A DNA stretch of 64,000 nt from Pseudoxanthomonas winnipegensis (GTDB taxonomy: Bacteria; Pseudomonadota; Gammaproteobacteria; Xanthomonadales; Xanthomonadaceae), in NCBI RefSeq assembly GCF_004283755.1, contig NZ_SHMH01000006.1, positions 326,213 through 390,212 of the forward strand, read 5' to 3'. The position numbers and the translations under genes are program-made. The first letter of the stretch is position 1. Each line of letters opens with the position of its first letter. Below the pieces are notes generated by a model. That model was not told the origin of the DNA, did not search any database, and saw only the letters and a program-made list of their open reading frames with translations. Below, piece by piece: positions 1 through 8,663 of this stretch.

Positions 1-2672
1 GCGCGCTGTTCGGCGTGGTCAACATGCTGCGCGCCACGCTGAAGGAGCGGCCCGAGTACGTCGCCTTCGTGGTCGATGCGCCCGGCAAGACCTTCCGCGA
101 CGACTTGTACCCCGAGTACAAGGCCAACCGCGCGGCCATGCCCGATGACCTGCGGGCGCAGGTCGAGCCGATGATGAAGATCGTCCACGCGCTGGGCATC
201 GACATCCTGCGCGTGGAAGGGGTGGAGGCCGATGACGTGATCGGCACCCTGGCCGTGCAGGGCTGCCGCGACGGCCTGCAGGTGACCATCTCCACCGGCG
301 ACAAGGACTTCGCCCAGCTGGTGCGCCCGGGCGTGGAGCTGGTCAACACCATGAGCGGCAGCCGGATGGATTCGGACGCGGCGGTGATGGACAAGTTCGG
401 CGTGCGCGCCGACCAGATCGTCGACCTGCTCTCGCTGATGGGCGATACGGTGGACAACGTGCCCGGCGTGGAGAAGTGCGGCCCCAAGACCGCGGCCAAG
501 TGGCTGGCCGAGTACGGCACCCTGGACAACGTCATCGCCAACGCCGGCAGCATCAAGGGCAAGATCGGCGACAACCTGCGCGCGGCGCTGGAGCGCCTGC
601 CGCTCAACCGCGCGCTGGTGACCATCCGCACCGACGTGCCGCTGGAAGTGGCCGCCCAGGACCTGGCGCTGCGCGAGCAGCACGTGGACGAACTGCGTGA
701 GCTCTACGCGCGCTACGGCTTCAACCAGGCGCTGAAGGACTTGGACGGTGGCAGCGTGTCGGTGCCGATCGCGGAAAAAGAACCTGGGAAGGCGCGCGGC
801 ACGGGTTTCAGCGCCGCGCCTGCGCCGGCTGCCGCGCCCGATCTCGATCCGGCGCTGTCGGCCGCGGGCGAATACGAGACGCTGCTGACCACCGAGCAGC
901 TCAATGCCTGGATCGACACCCTCAAGGCCGCCGGCCGCTTCGCCTTCGACACCGAGACCGACAGCCTGGACCCGATGCAGGCCAACCTGATCGGCCTGAG
1001 CTTCGCCGCCGAAGTGGGCAAGGCCGCCTACCTGCCGTTGGGCCACGACTATCCGGGTGCGCCGGCGCAGCTGCCGCGCCAGGATGCGCTGGAGGCGCTG
1101 CGCCCGCTGCTGACCGATGCGGACGTGGAGAAGATCGGCCAGCACGGCAAGTACGATCTGCATGTCATGCGCCGTCACGGCGTGGAAGTGGCCGGCTACA
1201 CCCAGGACACGCTGCTGGAGAGCTTCGTGCTCAATTCCGGCAGCGCCCGCCACGACATGGACAGCCTGGCCAAGCGCTACCTGGGCTACGACACGGTCAA
1301 GTACGAGGACGTGTGCGGCAAGGGCGCCAAGCAGATCCCGTTCTCGCAGGTGTCCCTGGAGGACGCCACCCGCTATGCGGCCGAGGACGCGGACATCACC
1401 CTGCGCCTGCACCAGGTGCTGTCGCCGAAGCTGGCCGCCGAGCCGGCGCTGGATTCGGTCTATCGCCACATCGAGATCCCGCTGGTGCCGGTGCTGGCGC
1501 GGATCGAGGCCAACGGCGTGCGCGTGGATGCCGACGAGCTGCGCCGCCAGAGCGCCGACCTGTCCAAACGCATGCTCGCCGCCCAGCAGAAGGCGACCGA
1601 ACTGGCCGGGCGCAGCTTCAACCTGGATTCGCCCAAGCAGCTGCAGGCGCTGCTGTTCGACGAGCTGGGCCTGCCGGCGGTGGTCAAGACGCCCAAGGGC
1701 CAGCCCTCGACCAACGAGGAGGCCCTGGAGGCCATCGCCGAGGCGCACGAGCTGCCGCGCGTGATCCTGGAATACCGCGGCCTGGCCAAGCTGCGCAGCA
1801 CCTACACCGACAAGCTGCCGGAGATGATCCATCCGCAGACCGGCCGCGTGCACACCAGCTACCACCAGGCCGGCGCGGCGACCGGGCGCCTGTCCTCGTC
1901 CGATCCGAACCTGCAGAACATCCCGATCCGCACCGAGGACGGCCGCCGCATCCGCCGCGCCTTCGTCGCCCCGCCCGGGCGCAAACTGGTGGCCTGCGAC
2001 TACTCGCAGATCGAGCTGCGGATCATGGCCCACCTGTCCGGCGACCCCGGCCTGGTCGGCGCGTTCGAATCCGGCGCCGACGTGCACCGCGCCACCGCGG
2101 CCGAGGTCTTCGGCCGCAGCATCGACCAGGTCACGCCCAACGAGCGCCGCGCCGCCAAGGCGATCAACTTCGGCCTGATGTACGGCATGAGCGCCTTCGG
2201 CCTGGCGCGTCAGCTGGGCATCGGCCGCGGCGAGGCGCAGGACTACATCGCCCTGTACTTCAGCCGCTATCCGGGCGTGCGCGACTACATGGAGGCCACC
2301 CGCCAGCAGGCGCGCGAGCAGGGCTATGTCGAGACCGTGTTCGGCCGCCGCCTGTATCTGGACTACATCAACGCCGGCAGCCAGGGCCAGCGCGCCGGCG
2401 CCGAGCGCGCGGCGATCAATGCGCCGATGCAGGGCACCGCGGCGGACATCATCAAGCGCGCGATGGTCAGGGTGGACGCGTGGCTCGCCGACCATCGCGA
2501 GCGCGCCATGATGATCCTGCAGGTGCACGACGAACTGGTGTTCGAGGCCGAGGCCGACTTCGTCGAGACCCTCGCCGCGCAGGCGCGCAGCCTGATGGCG
2601 GGCGCGGCGACCTTGGCCGTGCCGCTGGAAGTCGATTGTGGCGTCGGCGACAACTGGGACGAGGCGCACTGA
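1..2672 (+). CDS. polA: DNA polymerase I (5' end outside window)
   Basis: DNA polymerase I for gap filling and Okazaki fragment maturation. The reading frame is open from base 3 and about 889 residues are visible; E. coli Pol I has 928, so only some 30 N-terminal residues are missing. All three domains can be read: a 5'-3' exonuclease at the start, a 3'-5' exonuclease with the DxE motif in FAFDTETDSLDP, and the polymerase with motif A DYSQIELR, motif B RRAAKAINFGLMYGMSAFG and motif C QVHDELVFE. The proofreading acidic residues look intact. An sX13-like sRNA gene follows, matching the polA-sRNA arrangement seen with Spot 42 and ErsA in other gammaproteobacteria. Confidence 0.97.
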   Translation, partial: ALFGVVNMLRATLKERPEYVAFVVDAPGKTFRDDLYPEYKANRAAMPDDLRAQVEPMMKIVHALGIDILRVEGVEADDVIGTLAVQGCRDGLQVTISTGDKDFAQLVRPGVELVNTMSGSRMDSDAAVMDKFGVRADQIVDLLSLMGDTVDNVPGVEKCGPKTAAKWLAEYGTLDNVIANAGSIKGKIGDNLRAALERLPLNRALVTIRTDVPLEVAAQDLALREQHVDELRELYARYGFNQALKDLDGGSVSVPIAEKEPGKARGTGFSAAPAPAAAPDLDPALSAAGEYETLLTTEQLNAWIDTLKAAGRFAFDTETDSLDPMQANLIGLSFAAEVGKAAYLPLGHDYPGAPAQLPRQDALEALRPLLTDADVEKIGQHGKYDLHVMRRHGVEVAGYTQDTLLESFVLNSGSARHDMDSLAKRYLGYDTVKYEDVCGKGAKQIPFSQVSLEDATRYAAEDADITLRLHQVLSPKLAAEPALDSVYRHIEIPLVPVLARIEANGVRVDADELRRQSADLSKRMLAAQQKATELAGRSFNLDSPKQLQALLFDELGLPAVVKTPKGQPSTNEEALEAIAEAHELPRVILEYRGLAKLRSTYTDKLPEMIHPQTGRVHTSYHQAGAATGRLSSSDPNLQNIPIRTEDGRRIRRAFVAPPGRKLVACDYSQIELRIMAHLSGDPGLVGAFESGADVHRATAAEVFGRSIDQVTPNERRAAKAINFGLMYGMSAFGLARQLGIGRGEAQDYIALYFSRYPGVRDYMEATRQQAREQGYVETVFGRRLYLDYINAGSQGQRAGAERAAINAPMQGTAADIIKRAMVRVDAWLADHRERAMMILQVHDELVFEAEADFVETLAAQARSLMAGAATLAVPLEVDCGVGDNWDEAH

Positions 2673-2705
2673 TTGGCTGTGCGGGTGTGTTGCGAAGTGG
2701 ACGTT

Positions 2706-2723
2706 GGCGCGTATAGCGCCTTT
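2706..2723 (+). terminator. weak candidate terminator after polA
   Basis: A short hairpin (GGCGC, loop GTATA, GCGCC) followed by TTTGTGT lies 34 bases after the polA stop codon. The stem is only 5 bp and the T-run is interrupted, so this is a weak call. Confidence 0.3.
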
Positions 2724-2939
2724 GTGTCAGGCGGCGCAATAAAACCCGCAGTTCAGGCCGCCAGCACGGCGTTGCGGCCTACGCGATGCTGGCGAAACAG
2801 CCAGTTACATCGACATTTTCGAGATAACGAGAAATTAATTTCAGAACTGACCAGTTTATGATCTGAATATCCCCTAAATTCAACGGGTTTTTAACCGGAT
2901 CCTTCACGATCTATCCATGTTGGGAGTGCTTTCATAGCC

Positions 2940-3068
2940 CTCGACAGATGCAAGGTCTGTCGCGGATCGCCCCCCATCCCCTGGGGCCGATCTCTGGTAC
3001 GAAGAGCCCCTCCCCAGGCTCCCGTACCCTGGCCCCGCCGAGCCCCCCCTGCTCCGCGGGGCTTTTTT
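2940..3068 (+). ncRNA. sX13: sX13-like small RNA
   Basis: No credible protein is encoded here, but the stretch folds into a row of hairpins: CGACAGA/TCTGTCG (2942-2962), GATCG/CGATC (2965-2992), GGTACG/CGTACC (2996-3028) and a terminator hairpin with a T-run (3041-3068). The loops of the second and third hairpins and the terminator stem are very C-rich (CCCCCC, CCCCTCCCC, CCCCCCC). This matches the published description of Xanthomonas sX13, about 115 nt, with C-rich loops that pair with G-rich ribosome binding sites. The position just after polA, where Spot 42 and ErsA lie in other gammaproteobacteria, supports an sRNA gene. The AT-rich stretch 2810-2890 is a plausible promoter region. The 5' end is estimated. 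Confidence 0.72.
3041..3068 (+). terminator. intrinsic terminator of the sX13-like RNA
   Basis: Stem AGCCCC / GGGGCT with a C-rich loop followed by six T residues. A classic factor-independent terminator. Confidence 0.85.
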
Positions 3069-3280
3069 ATGCCCGATCGCCGGCGTGCGGTCGCACCAAC
3101 CCGCCGTCGCCACGCGCGCCTGCCCGAAATGCCTGCTTCGCCAACCCGCCTCGACCTCCTCGGACGCGGCTCCTCGGCTCGGTCAGCCCTCGACGGTGGA
3201 CTCGCCGCCGCGGACCATCCCTGGCCCGCTCGCCGCTCGCCGCTCGCCTGCCCGGGCCGACGCTCTGCGGCGAATGGATC

Positions 3281-3445
3281 AGGACTTCTTACGGCACGAA
3301 GGCATCCAGCAAGCGCTTTGCCCCCTCCCTTTCGCCGCAGGCGAAGGGGAGGGCCGGGGTGCTCTTGCTTCGGCGGCTTGCCCGGTAAAGCCCCGACCCC
3401 TCCCCATCCCTCCCCTGCGCTGCGCGCAAGGGCGGGGGCTCAAGC
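3281..3445 (+). repeat. dispersed 165-bp intergenic repeat, copy 1
   Basis: This stretch, containing TCAGGACTTCTT, CCCTCCCTTTCGCCGCAGGC and CCCCTCCCCATCCCTCCCCT, is repeated with few changes in the opposite orientation at 44200-44376. It holds internal palindromes (CCCTTTCGCCGCAGGCGAAGGGG, GCGCTGCGCGC). The remaining sequence of the gap 3069-3622 shows no gene; it must include the promoter of the two-component system. Confidence 0.75.
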
Positions 3446-3622
3446 CAAAGCCCTGTGACCTGACGCGCTGCCCTTACGGAGTCGAAACGCCTTCCTGCCC
3501 GCAAGCCCAAAGACCTGACCGGCGCGACAGGTTTTCGGCGACACTTCGCGCCTTCCGGTTGAGCCGCTTCGTGGTGTGGTGCGCATGTCGCCGTTCCCTT
3601 CTCGTCTGCTGTCCCGTCCGTC

Positions 3623-4312
3623 ATGCGCGTCCTGATCGTCGAGGACGATGCGGCCATCGCCGAGGCCGTGGTCTCGGCCATGCGCCAGCAGGGGCATGCG
3701 GTGGATCATCTGGCCGATGGTTCCCGTGCCGATCTGGCGCTGCGCGACACCGAGTACCAGCTGCTGGTGCTGGACCTGGGCCTGCTGGGGCCCATGGATG
3801 GCGTGCAGGTGCTGCAGCGCCTGCGTGCCCGCGCGGCGACCACCGCAGTGCTGGTGATCACCGCACGCGAAGGGCTGGAGGATCGCGTACAGGTGCTGGA
3901 CCTGGGCGCCGACGACTACCTGGTCAAACCCTTCGCCCTGAAGGAGTTCGAGGCACGGGTGCGTTCGCTGCTGCGGCGCATGGTCAGCCAGGGCGCGCCC
4001 GAACTGCGCCTGGGCCAGCTGCGCCTGGACCTGGCCGGCCACCGCGCCTGGATCGGCGAAGACCCGCTGGAGCTGACCGCCCGCGAGTTCGGCCTGCTCG
4101 GCGCACTGGCCACGCGTACCGGCCGCGTCGCCAGCCGCGCCCAGCTGGTCGAGGTGCTGTGCGGCTGGGATGCGGACATCAGCGACAACGGCCTGGACAT
4201 CGCCATGTACCGCCTGCGCCGCAAGCTGCAGGGCAGCGGTGTGGGCGTGCGCACCATCCGCGGCCTGGGCTATCTGCTGCAGGAGCAACAGGACACAGGC
4301 GATGACGCCTAG
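3623..4312 (+). CDS. OmpR/TctD-type response regulator
   Basis: A 229-residue two-domain transcriptional regulator. The N-terminal receiver domain has the acidic pair at residues 8-9 (VEDD), phospho-acceptor Asp51 (LLVLDLGLLG), Thr80 and Lys102 (YLVKPF). The C-terminal half is a winged-helix DNA-binding domain of the OmpR type (ELTAREFGLLGAL and RTIRGLGYLL). The gene is followed 17 bases later by its partner kinase, so the two are probably one operon. The kinase has a tricarboxylate-sensor-like layout, which suggests a TctD/QseB-like regulator, but the signal and target genes cannot be read from the sequence. The start is the first ATG ahead of the conserved RVLIVEDD beginning. Confidence 0.9.
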   Translation: MRVLIVEDDAAIAEAVVSAMRQQGHAVDHLADGSRADLALRDTEYQLLVLDLGLLGPMDGVQVLQRLRARAATTAVLVITAREGLEDRVQVLDLGADDYLVKPFALKEFEARVRSLLRRMVSQGAPELRLGQLRLDLAGHRAWIGEDPLELTAREFGLLGALATRTGRVASRAQLVEVLCGWDADISDNGLDIAMYRLRRKLQGSGVGVRTIRGLGYLLQEQQDTGDDA

Positions 4313-4329
4313 GGCCTGCAGGGGGACCG

Positions 4330-5754
4330 ATGGCCGGCCCTAGCCCGCACCCCAGCCTGCGCCGGCGGCTGGTGCTGTGGCTGGCGGTGCCCATGCTGGT
4401 GCTGCTGGCGCTCGATGCCGGGCTGACCTATCGCGTGGCGCTGCATTACGCCAACCGCGCGCACGACAGCAGCCTGGCCGACGACGCGGTCACCCTGGCC
4501 GAGCTGCTGCGGCGCGAGCCGCAGTCGCACGCGCTGTCCCAGCAGGCGCAGTTCCTGCTGCGCTACGACCCGAACGGGCCCAACTACTTCGCCGTGATCA
4601 GCCGGCGCCACGGCCTGCTCTACGGCGACAGCGGCCTGGGCAACACGCGGATGCCGGTGCCGGGGACCAAGCCGGTGCTCTACAAGGGCTTCCACGACGA
4701 GCACCATCTGCGCATGGCGACCGTCGGCCTGGCCTCGCCGTACGAGGCCGGCGACACGCTGGGGGTGACGGTCGCCGAGACCCTGCGCGAGCGCCACCGC
4801 AGCGCCCGCGACGTGCTGCTGATGACCCTGCCGCTGCAGGCCGGCCTGATCGCCGTGGTGCTGGTGCTGGTCTGGGTCGGCGTGGACCGCGGGCTTGGCC
4901 TGCTGGCGCCGCTGACCCGGCGCCTGGCCGAGCGTGAGCAGGCGCTGGCGCCGGTGACCGAGCCCGACGTGCCGCGCGAGATCCTGCCGCTGACCCGCGC
5001 GCTGGACGCGCTGTTCGTGCGCGTGCGCGGCGCGATCTCCCTGCAGGAACGCTTCATCACCGACGCCGCCCACCAGCTGCGCACGCCGCTGGCGGGCCTG
5101 CAGCTGCATGCCGAACGGGCGATGACGGCGCAGGATCCGGCCCAGCTGCAGCAGTCGCTGGCCCACATCCTGGCGCAGACCGCGCGTGCGGCGCGGGCCT
5201 CCAACCAGCTGCTGGCGCTGAGCCGCGCGCAGGCGCCGCATCCGCGCGAGGAGATGCATGAGCCGCTGGCCCTGGACCGGCTGGTGCCGCGCGCGGTGGC
5301 CGCGCGCGTGCCCGAGGCGCTCGATGCCGGGCTGGACCTGGGCTACCAGCCCCCGGAGACGCCAGTGCCTGCGATCGTCGGCGAAGCGCGCGGGGTGCAG
5401 GAACTGCTCGACAACCTGATCGACAACGCCCTGCGCTATGCCGGCAAGGGTCGCAGCATCACCGTCGGCCTCTCGGCCGAGCAGGCGCGGGTGATCCTGA
5501 GCGTGGAAGACGATGGCCCGGGCGTGCCCGACGCGCTGCGCGCGCGGCTGGGCGAGCGCTTCTTCCGCGTGCCCGGCACCGGCGGCGAGGGCACAGGCCT
5601 GGGGCTGGCGATCGTGCAGGGCATCGCCAGCCACCACCAGGCCGAGGTGGCGTTCCTGCGCGGCGCGCAGGGTGGGCTGCGGGTGGAGGTGCGCTTCCCC
5701 GCAGCGGCGCGGCCGGAGACGGCGGCCGACCTGGGCAAGCACAACCTGGCGTAA
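4330..5754 (+). CDS. sensor histidine kinase (TctE/QseC-like)
   Basis: Membrane sensor kinase of 474 residues, partner of the regulator just upstream. One membrane segment lies at about residues 13-35, a periplasmic sensor of about 125 residues follows, and a second membrane segment lies at about 163-185. The dimerisation/phosphotransfer helix carries His248 (DAAHQLRTPLAGL). The ATPase domain has the N box around Asn362 (ELLDNLIDNALRYAG), and the G boxes DDGPGVP and GTGLGLAIV. The small, compact sensor domain resembles the 2CSK_N family found in tricarboxylate sensors. The ligand is unknown. Confidence 0.9.
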   Translation: MAGPSPHPSLRRRLVLWLAVPMLVLLALDAGLTYRVALHYANRAHDSSLADDAVTLAELLRREPQSHALSQQAQFLLRYDPNGPNYFAVISRRHGLLYGDSGLGNTRMPVPGTKPVLYKGFHDEHHLRMATVGLASPYEAGDTLGVTVAETLRERHRSARDVLLMTLPLQAGLIAVVLVLVWVGVDRGLGLLAPLTRRLAEREQALAPVTEPDVPREILPLTRALDALFVRVRGAISLQERFITDAAHQLRTPLAGLQLHAERAMTAQDPAQLQQSLAHILAQTARAARASNQLLALSRAQAPHPREEMHEPLALDRLVPRAVAARVPEALDAGLDLGYQPPETPVPAIVGEARGVQELLDNLIDNALRYAGKGRSITVGLSAEQARVILSVEDDGPGVPDALRARLGERFFRVPGTGGEGTGLGLAIVQGIASHHQAEVAFLRGAQGGLRVEVRFPAAARPETAADLGKHNLA

Positions 5755-5836
5755 ACCCCGCCGCCGCCCCGGCGCGGACGAAAGCCAGCGGAAAACCTCG
5801 CGTGACACCCTGCCGGCCTCTTCAGTGAGGTGGCAC

Positions 5837-6703
5837 GTGATCCGTTCAAGCGAATTCTTCTTCGAAGGTGGCCGCAACGGCGTGCTGCTGATCCATGGCC
5901 TGACCGGCACGCCGGCCGAGATGCGCCGGGTCGGCACCGGCCTGCACCGCGCCGGCTTCACCGTGCACGGCGTGCAGCTGGCCGGCCACTGCGGCGACCT
6001 GGACGACCTGATGGCCACCGGCTGGCGAGACTGGTATGCCAGCGTCGAGCAGGCCGCGGACGCCATGGCGACGAAGGTGGACCGGATCTTCGTGGCCGGC
6101 CTGTCGATGGGCGCGCTGCTGTCGCTGGAGCTGGCCAGCCAGCGCCCCGAGCTGGTGTCGGGCGTCGGCGTGTACGGCGCGACCTTCGTCTACGACGGCT
6201 GGAACATCCCGTGGACGCGTCACCTGTCCTTCCTTCTGCCGCTGTTCAAGGCCACCGGTATCGGTCGCGACCGCATGTTCATGGAGGAGCCGCCGTTCGG
6301 CCTGCGCGACGAGCGCCTGCGCGCGCAGATCAGCGCGGCGATGCAGGGCGCGGACAGCAGCGTGGCCGGGCTGCCGGGCAACCCCTGGCATTCGCTGGCC
6401 GAGCTGCGCGCGCTGGCGGCGCGGGTGCGCCGGCATCTGCCCCAGGTCACCGCGCCCTGCCTGGTGGCGCATGCCACCGAGGACGACGTGGCCAGCCTGC
6501 GCAATGCGCAGTGGGTGCTGGACGGCGTGTCCGGGCCGACCGAGTTCCTGCCGATGCACGAGAGCTATCACATGCTGACCCTGGACCGGCAGCGGCGCCT
6601 GCTGACCGAGCGCACGGTGGAATTCTTCCAGCGTCTCGCGCAGCCGGAAGCGGCGCCGCGGGCGAGCGTCGATGCGCCGTACCGGTACGAGGCGCTGGCA
6701 TGA
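5837..6703 (+). CDS. alpha/beta-hydrolase (carboxylesterase, Est30-like)
   Basis: A cytoplasmic serine hydrolase of 288 residues. The oxyanion-hole segment HGLTGTPAEM (20-29) is followed by the nucleophile elbow GLSMG with Ser90. The acid is likely the Asp in HATEDDVAS and the catalytic base the His in ESYHMLTLD, the layout of Est30-type carboxylesterases and monoacylglycerol lipases. The chosen start is GTG at 5837, six bases after a GAGG ribosome site; the open frame continues upstream but without conserved sequence. The stop overlaps the next gene by ATGA, so the hydrolase is translationally coupled to the two EamA-like proteins. Its natural substrate is unknown. Confidence 0.85.
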   Translation: MIRSSEFFFEGGRNGVLLIHGLTGTPAEMRRVGTGLHRAGFTVHGVQLAGHCGDLDDLMATGWRDWYASVEQAADAMATKVDRIFVAGLSMGALLSLELASQRPELVSGVGVYGATFVYDGWNIPWTRHLSFLLPLFKATGIGRDRMFMEEPPFGLRDERLRAQISAAMQGADSSVAGLPGNPWHSLAELRALAARVRRHLPQVTAPCLVAHATEDDVASLRNAQWVLDGVSGPTEFLPMHESYHMLTLDRQRRLLTERTVEFFQRLAQPEAAPRASVDAPYRYEALA

Positions 6704-7062
6704 GTCTGGCGGTGGCCCTGCTGTGGCTGCTGACCGTGGTGGTGGATACCGCCGGCCAGCTGGCCTTCAAGGCCGCGGCGGTCGATGGCGGTGAGGCCGC
6801 ACAGACGCTGGCGCGCTGGCGGCACCGGCTGGCACGGCCGTGGCTGTGGCTGGGCATCGCCTGCTATGTCGTGGAGTTCCTGGCCTGGGCGGCGTTCCTG
6901 TCGCTGGTGCCGCTGTCGCGCGGCGTGCTGCTGGGCTCGGTCAACATCCTGGCGCTGATGCTGGCCGGGCGGCTGTTCTTCGGCGAGCGGCTGACGCCGC
7001 TGCGCGTGGCCGGCATGGGCCTGATCGGACTGGGCGTGGCGGTGGTGGGAGTGGGCGGATGA
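6700..7062 (+). CDS. small EamA/SMR-like membrane protein, first half of a pair
   Basis: A 120-residue protein with four hydrophobic helices, the size of a half EamA unit (small multidrug resistance type; compare ArnE/ArnF). The segment LSRGVLLGSVNILALMLAGRLFFGERLTPLRVAGMGLIGLGV is typical of EamA repeats, with the usual glutamate in the FFGE turn. It overlaps the upstream esterase by 4 bases and the next gene by 4 bases (ATGA on both sides). The tandem organisation points to a heterodimeric exporter or flippase. The cargo is unknown but is plausibly the product of the neighbouring aminotransferase genes. Confidence 0.8.
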   Translation: MSLAVALLWLLTVVVDTAGQLAFKAAAVDGGEAAQTLARWRHRLARPWLWLGIACYVVEFLAWAAFLSLVPLSRGVLLGSVNILALMLAGRLFFGERLTPLRVAGMGLIGLGVAVVGVGG

Positions 7063-7457
7063 AACGGCCGTATGTGTTCGGCTTTCCGCTGCTGATGGCG
7101 TTCGACACGCTGGCGCAGCTGAGCTTCAAGCTCGCCGGCGATCACGCCCTGCCGCTGGAATGGGGCCTGCCCTGGCTGCAGCGGCTGTTCGGCCAGCCGT
7201 GGATCTATGGCGCGATCCTGGGTTACATCGGCGCCTTCTTCACCTGGATGACGCTGCTGGAGCGCGCGCCGATCGGCCCGGCCTTCGCCGCCTCGCATCT
7301 GGAAGTGGTCAGCGTGCTGCTGGTCTCGGCCTGGCTGCTGGGCGAGCCGATTACCCTGGTGCACGTGGTGGGCGCGGCGCTGATCCTGGCCGGCGTGGCC
7401 TGCCTGGCGCGTGCCGAAACCCAGACCGCCGAGATCGCCGGTGCTGCCGCGACGTGA
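7059..7457 (+). CDS. small EamA/SMR-like membrane protein, second half of a pair
   Basis: A 132-residue protein with four predicted membrane helices. It starts at an ATG overlapping the stop of its sister gene. Conserved EamA features are AFDTLAQLSFKLAG near the N-terminus and SAWLLGEPITLVHVVGAALILAGV near the C-terminus. The two proteins share the D-T-x-x-Q-L-x-F-K-x-A motif at their start (VVDTAGQLAFKAAA and AFDTLAQLSFKLAG), evidence that they are old paralogues that probably assemble as a heterodimer in the inner membrane. The last 17 bases overlap the next gene. Confidence 0.8.
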   Translation: MKRPYVFGFPLLMAFDTLAQLSFKLAGDHALPLEWGLPWLQRLFGQPWIYGAILGYIGAFFTWMTLLERAPIGPAFAASHLEVVSVLLVSAWLLGEPITLVHVVGAALILAGVACLARAETQTAEIAGAAAT

Positions 7458-8643
7458 ACTGCCGCCCACGGCGGGGCTGCCGCTGCGCTGGACCGACCTG
7501 CTGCCCGGCGATGCCGGGCTGGAAGCGCGGCTGGCGCAGCTGTTCGATCTGCCCGCGCCGCTGCTGACCTGCTCGGGCACCGCGGCGCTGGTGCTGGCCC
7601 TGCGCGCGCTGCGGCGCCTGGCGCCGACGCGCGATGAGGTCGTGGTGCCGGCCTACACCTGCCCGCTGGTGGCCATCGCGGTGCAGACCTGCGGACTGCG
7701 TCTGCGCCTGGGCGAGCTGCGCGAAGGACACTTCGATCTCGATCCGGTCGCCCTGCGCGGCCTGTGCGGGCCGCGCACGCTGGCGGTGTTGCCCACCCAC
7801 CTGGCCGGTCGCGTGGCCGATGTCGCCGACGCGGTGGACGCGGCGCGCGCCTGCGGCGCCTGGGTGATCGAGGACGCGGCCCAGGCGCTGGGCGCGCGCG
7901 TGGACGGGCGCAGCGTGGGTCTGCGGGGCGACATCGGGTTCTTCAGCCTGGCCGCGGGCAAGGGCTTGTCGCTGTACGAGGGCGGCCTGCTGGTCAGCGC
8001 CGATCCGGCGCTGCGCGCGCTGCTGGCAGAGGAGGCGGCGCGGGTGCCCTCGAGCGCAGGCTGGGAGCTGCGTCGCAGCGCCGAGCTGCTGGGCCTGGCC
8101 CTGGCCTACCGGCCGCGCGCGCTGGCCCTGGCCTATGGCCTGCCGCTGCGACGCGCGCTGGAGCGCGGCGATCCGGAAGCGGCGGTGGGCGATGTGTTCG
8201 GGCCGGAGATACCGCTGCACCGCGTCGGCGCCTGGCGGCGCATGGTCGGCGTGCATGCCAGCGCGCGGCTGCCGGCCTTCCTGCACGCCGCGCGCGATCG
8301 CGCCCTGGCCTGGAAGCAGGCCGTCGAAGCCGTGCCCGGCGTGCAGGTCTACGACGACCGCCCCGGCGAACACGGCACCTGGCCGGTGCTGTGGCTGCGC
8401 CTGCCCGACCGCGAGCGCCGCGACGCGGTGCTCGCGCGGCTGTGGACCGCCGGCCTGGGCGTGAGCCGCATGTTCATCCACGCCTTGCCCGATTACGCCT
8501 ATCTGCGCGACTGCGTGCCGCAGGCCGAGGTGCCGCAGGCGCGCGCACTGGCCGCGTGCAGCCTGACCATCGGCAACGGCCCCTGGCTGGATGAGGCCGC
8601 GCGCGCGCGCATTCTCGACGTCCTGCGCCAAGGCGCGACGTAG
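7441..8643 (+). CDS. DegT/DnrJ/EryC1/StrS-type PLP aminotransferase
   Basis: A fold-type I PLP enzyme of about 400 residues. Recognisable parts are SGTAAL (45-50), the PAYTCPLVAIAV segment (70-81), the cofactor Asp in WVIEDAAQALGA (141-152) and the Schiff-base lysine Lys174 in SLAAGKGLSLYEGG. Relatives transfer amino groups to sugars or to polyketide and cyclitol ketones. The start is uncertain: GTG 7441 is chosen to limit overlap with the transporter gene, but an in-frame GTG at 7411 is also possible. It is the last gene of the plus-strand operon and converges on the arginase-like gene, with 20 bases between their stops. Confidence 0.85.
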   Translation: MLPRRELPPTAGLPLRWTDLLPGDAGLEARLAQLFDLPAPLLTCSGTAALVLALRALRRLAPTRDEVVVPAYTCPLVAIAVQTCGLRLRLGELREGHFDLDPVALRGLCGPRTLAVLPTHLAGRVADVADAVDAARACGAWVIEDAAQALGARVDGRSVGLRGDIGFFSLAAGKGLSLYEGGLLVSADPALRALLAEEAARVPSSAGWELRRSAELLGLALAYRPRALALAYGLPLRRALERGDPEAAVGDVFGPEIPLHRVGAWRRMVGVHASARLPAFLHAARDRALAWKQAVEAVPGVQVYDDRPGEHGTWPVLWLRLPDRERRDAVLARLWTAGLGVSRMFIHALPDYAYLRDCVPQAEVPQARALAACSLTIGNGPWLDEAARARILDVLRQGAT

Positions 8644-8663
8644 GCGCGGCGCGACGCGGGCTG

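Noticed and set aside
2673..2861. Short open frame after polA
   Set aside because: Overlaps the terminator candidate and AT-rich promoter region; no ribosome site or protein-like composition.
2940..3068. Spot 42 RNA
   Set aside because: Same genomic place, but the C-rich hairpin loops fit sX13, not Spot 42.
3085..4305. Long open frame over the repeat and the response regulator
   Set aside because: It runs in another frame through the response regulator gene and has the Arg/Pro/Gly-rich composition typical of GC-rich shadow frames.
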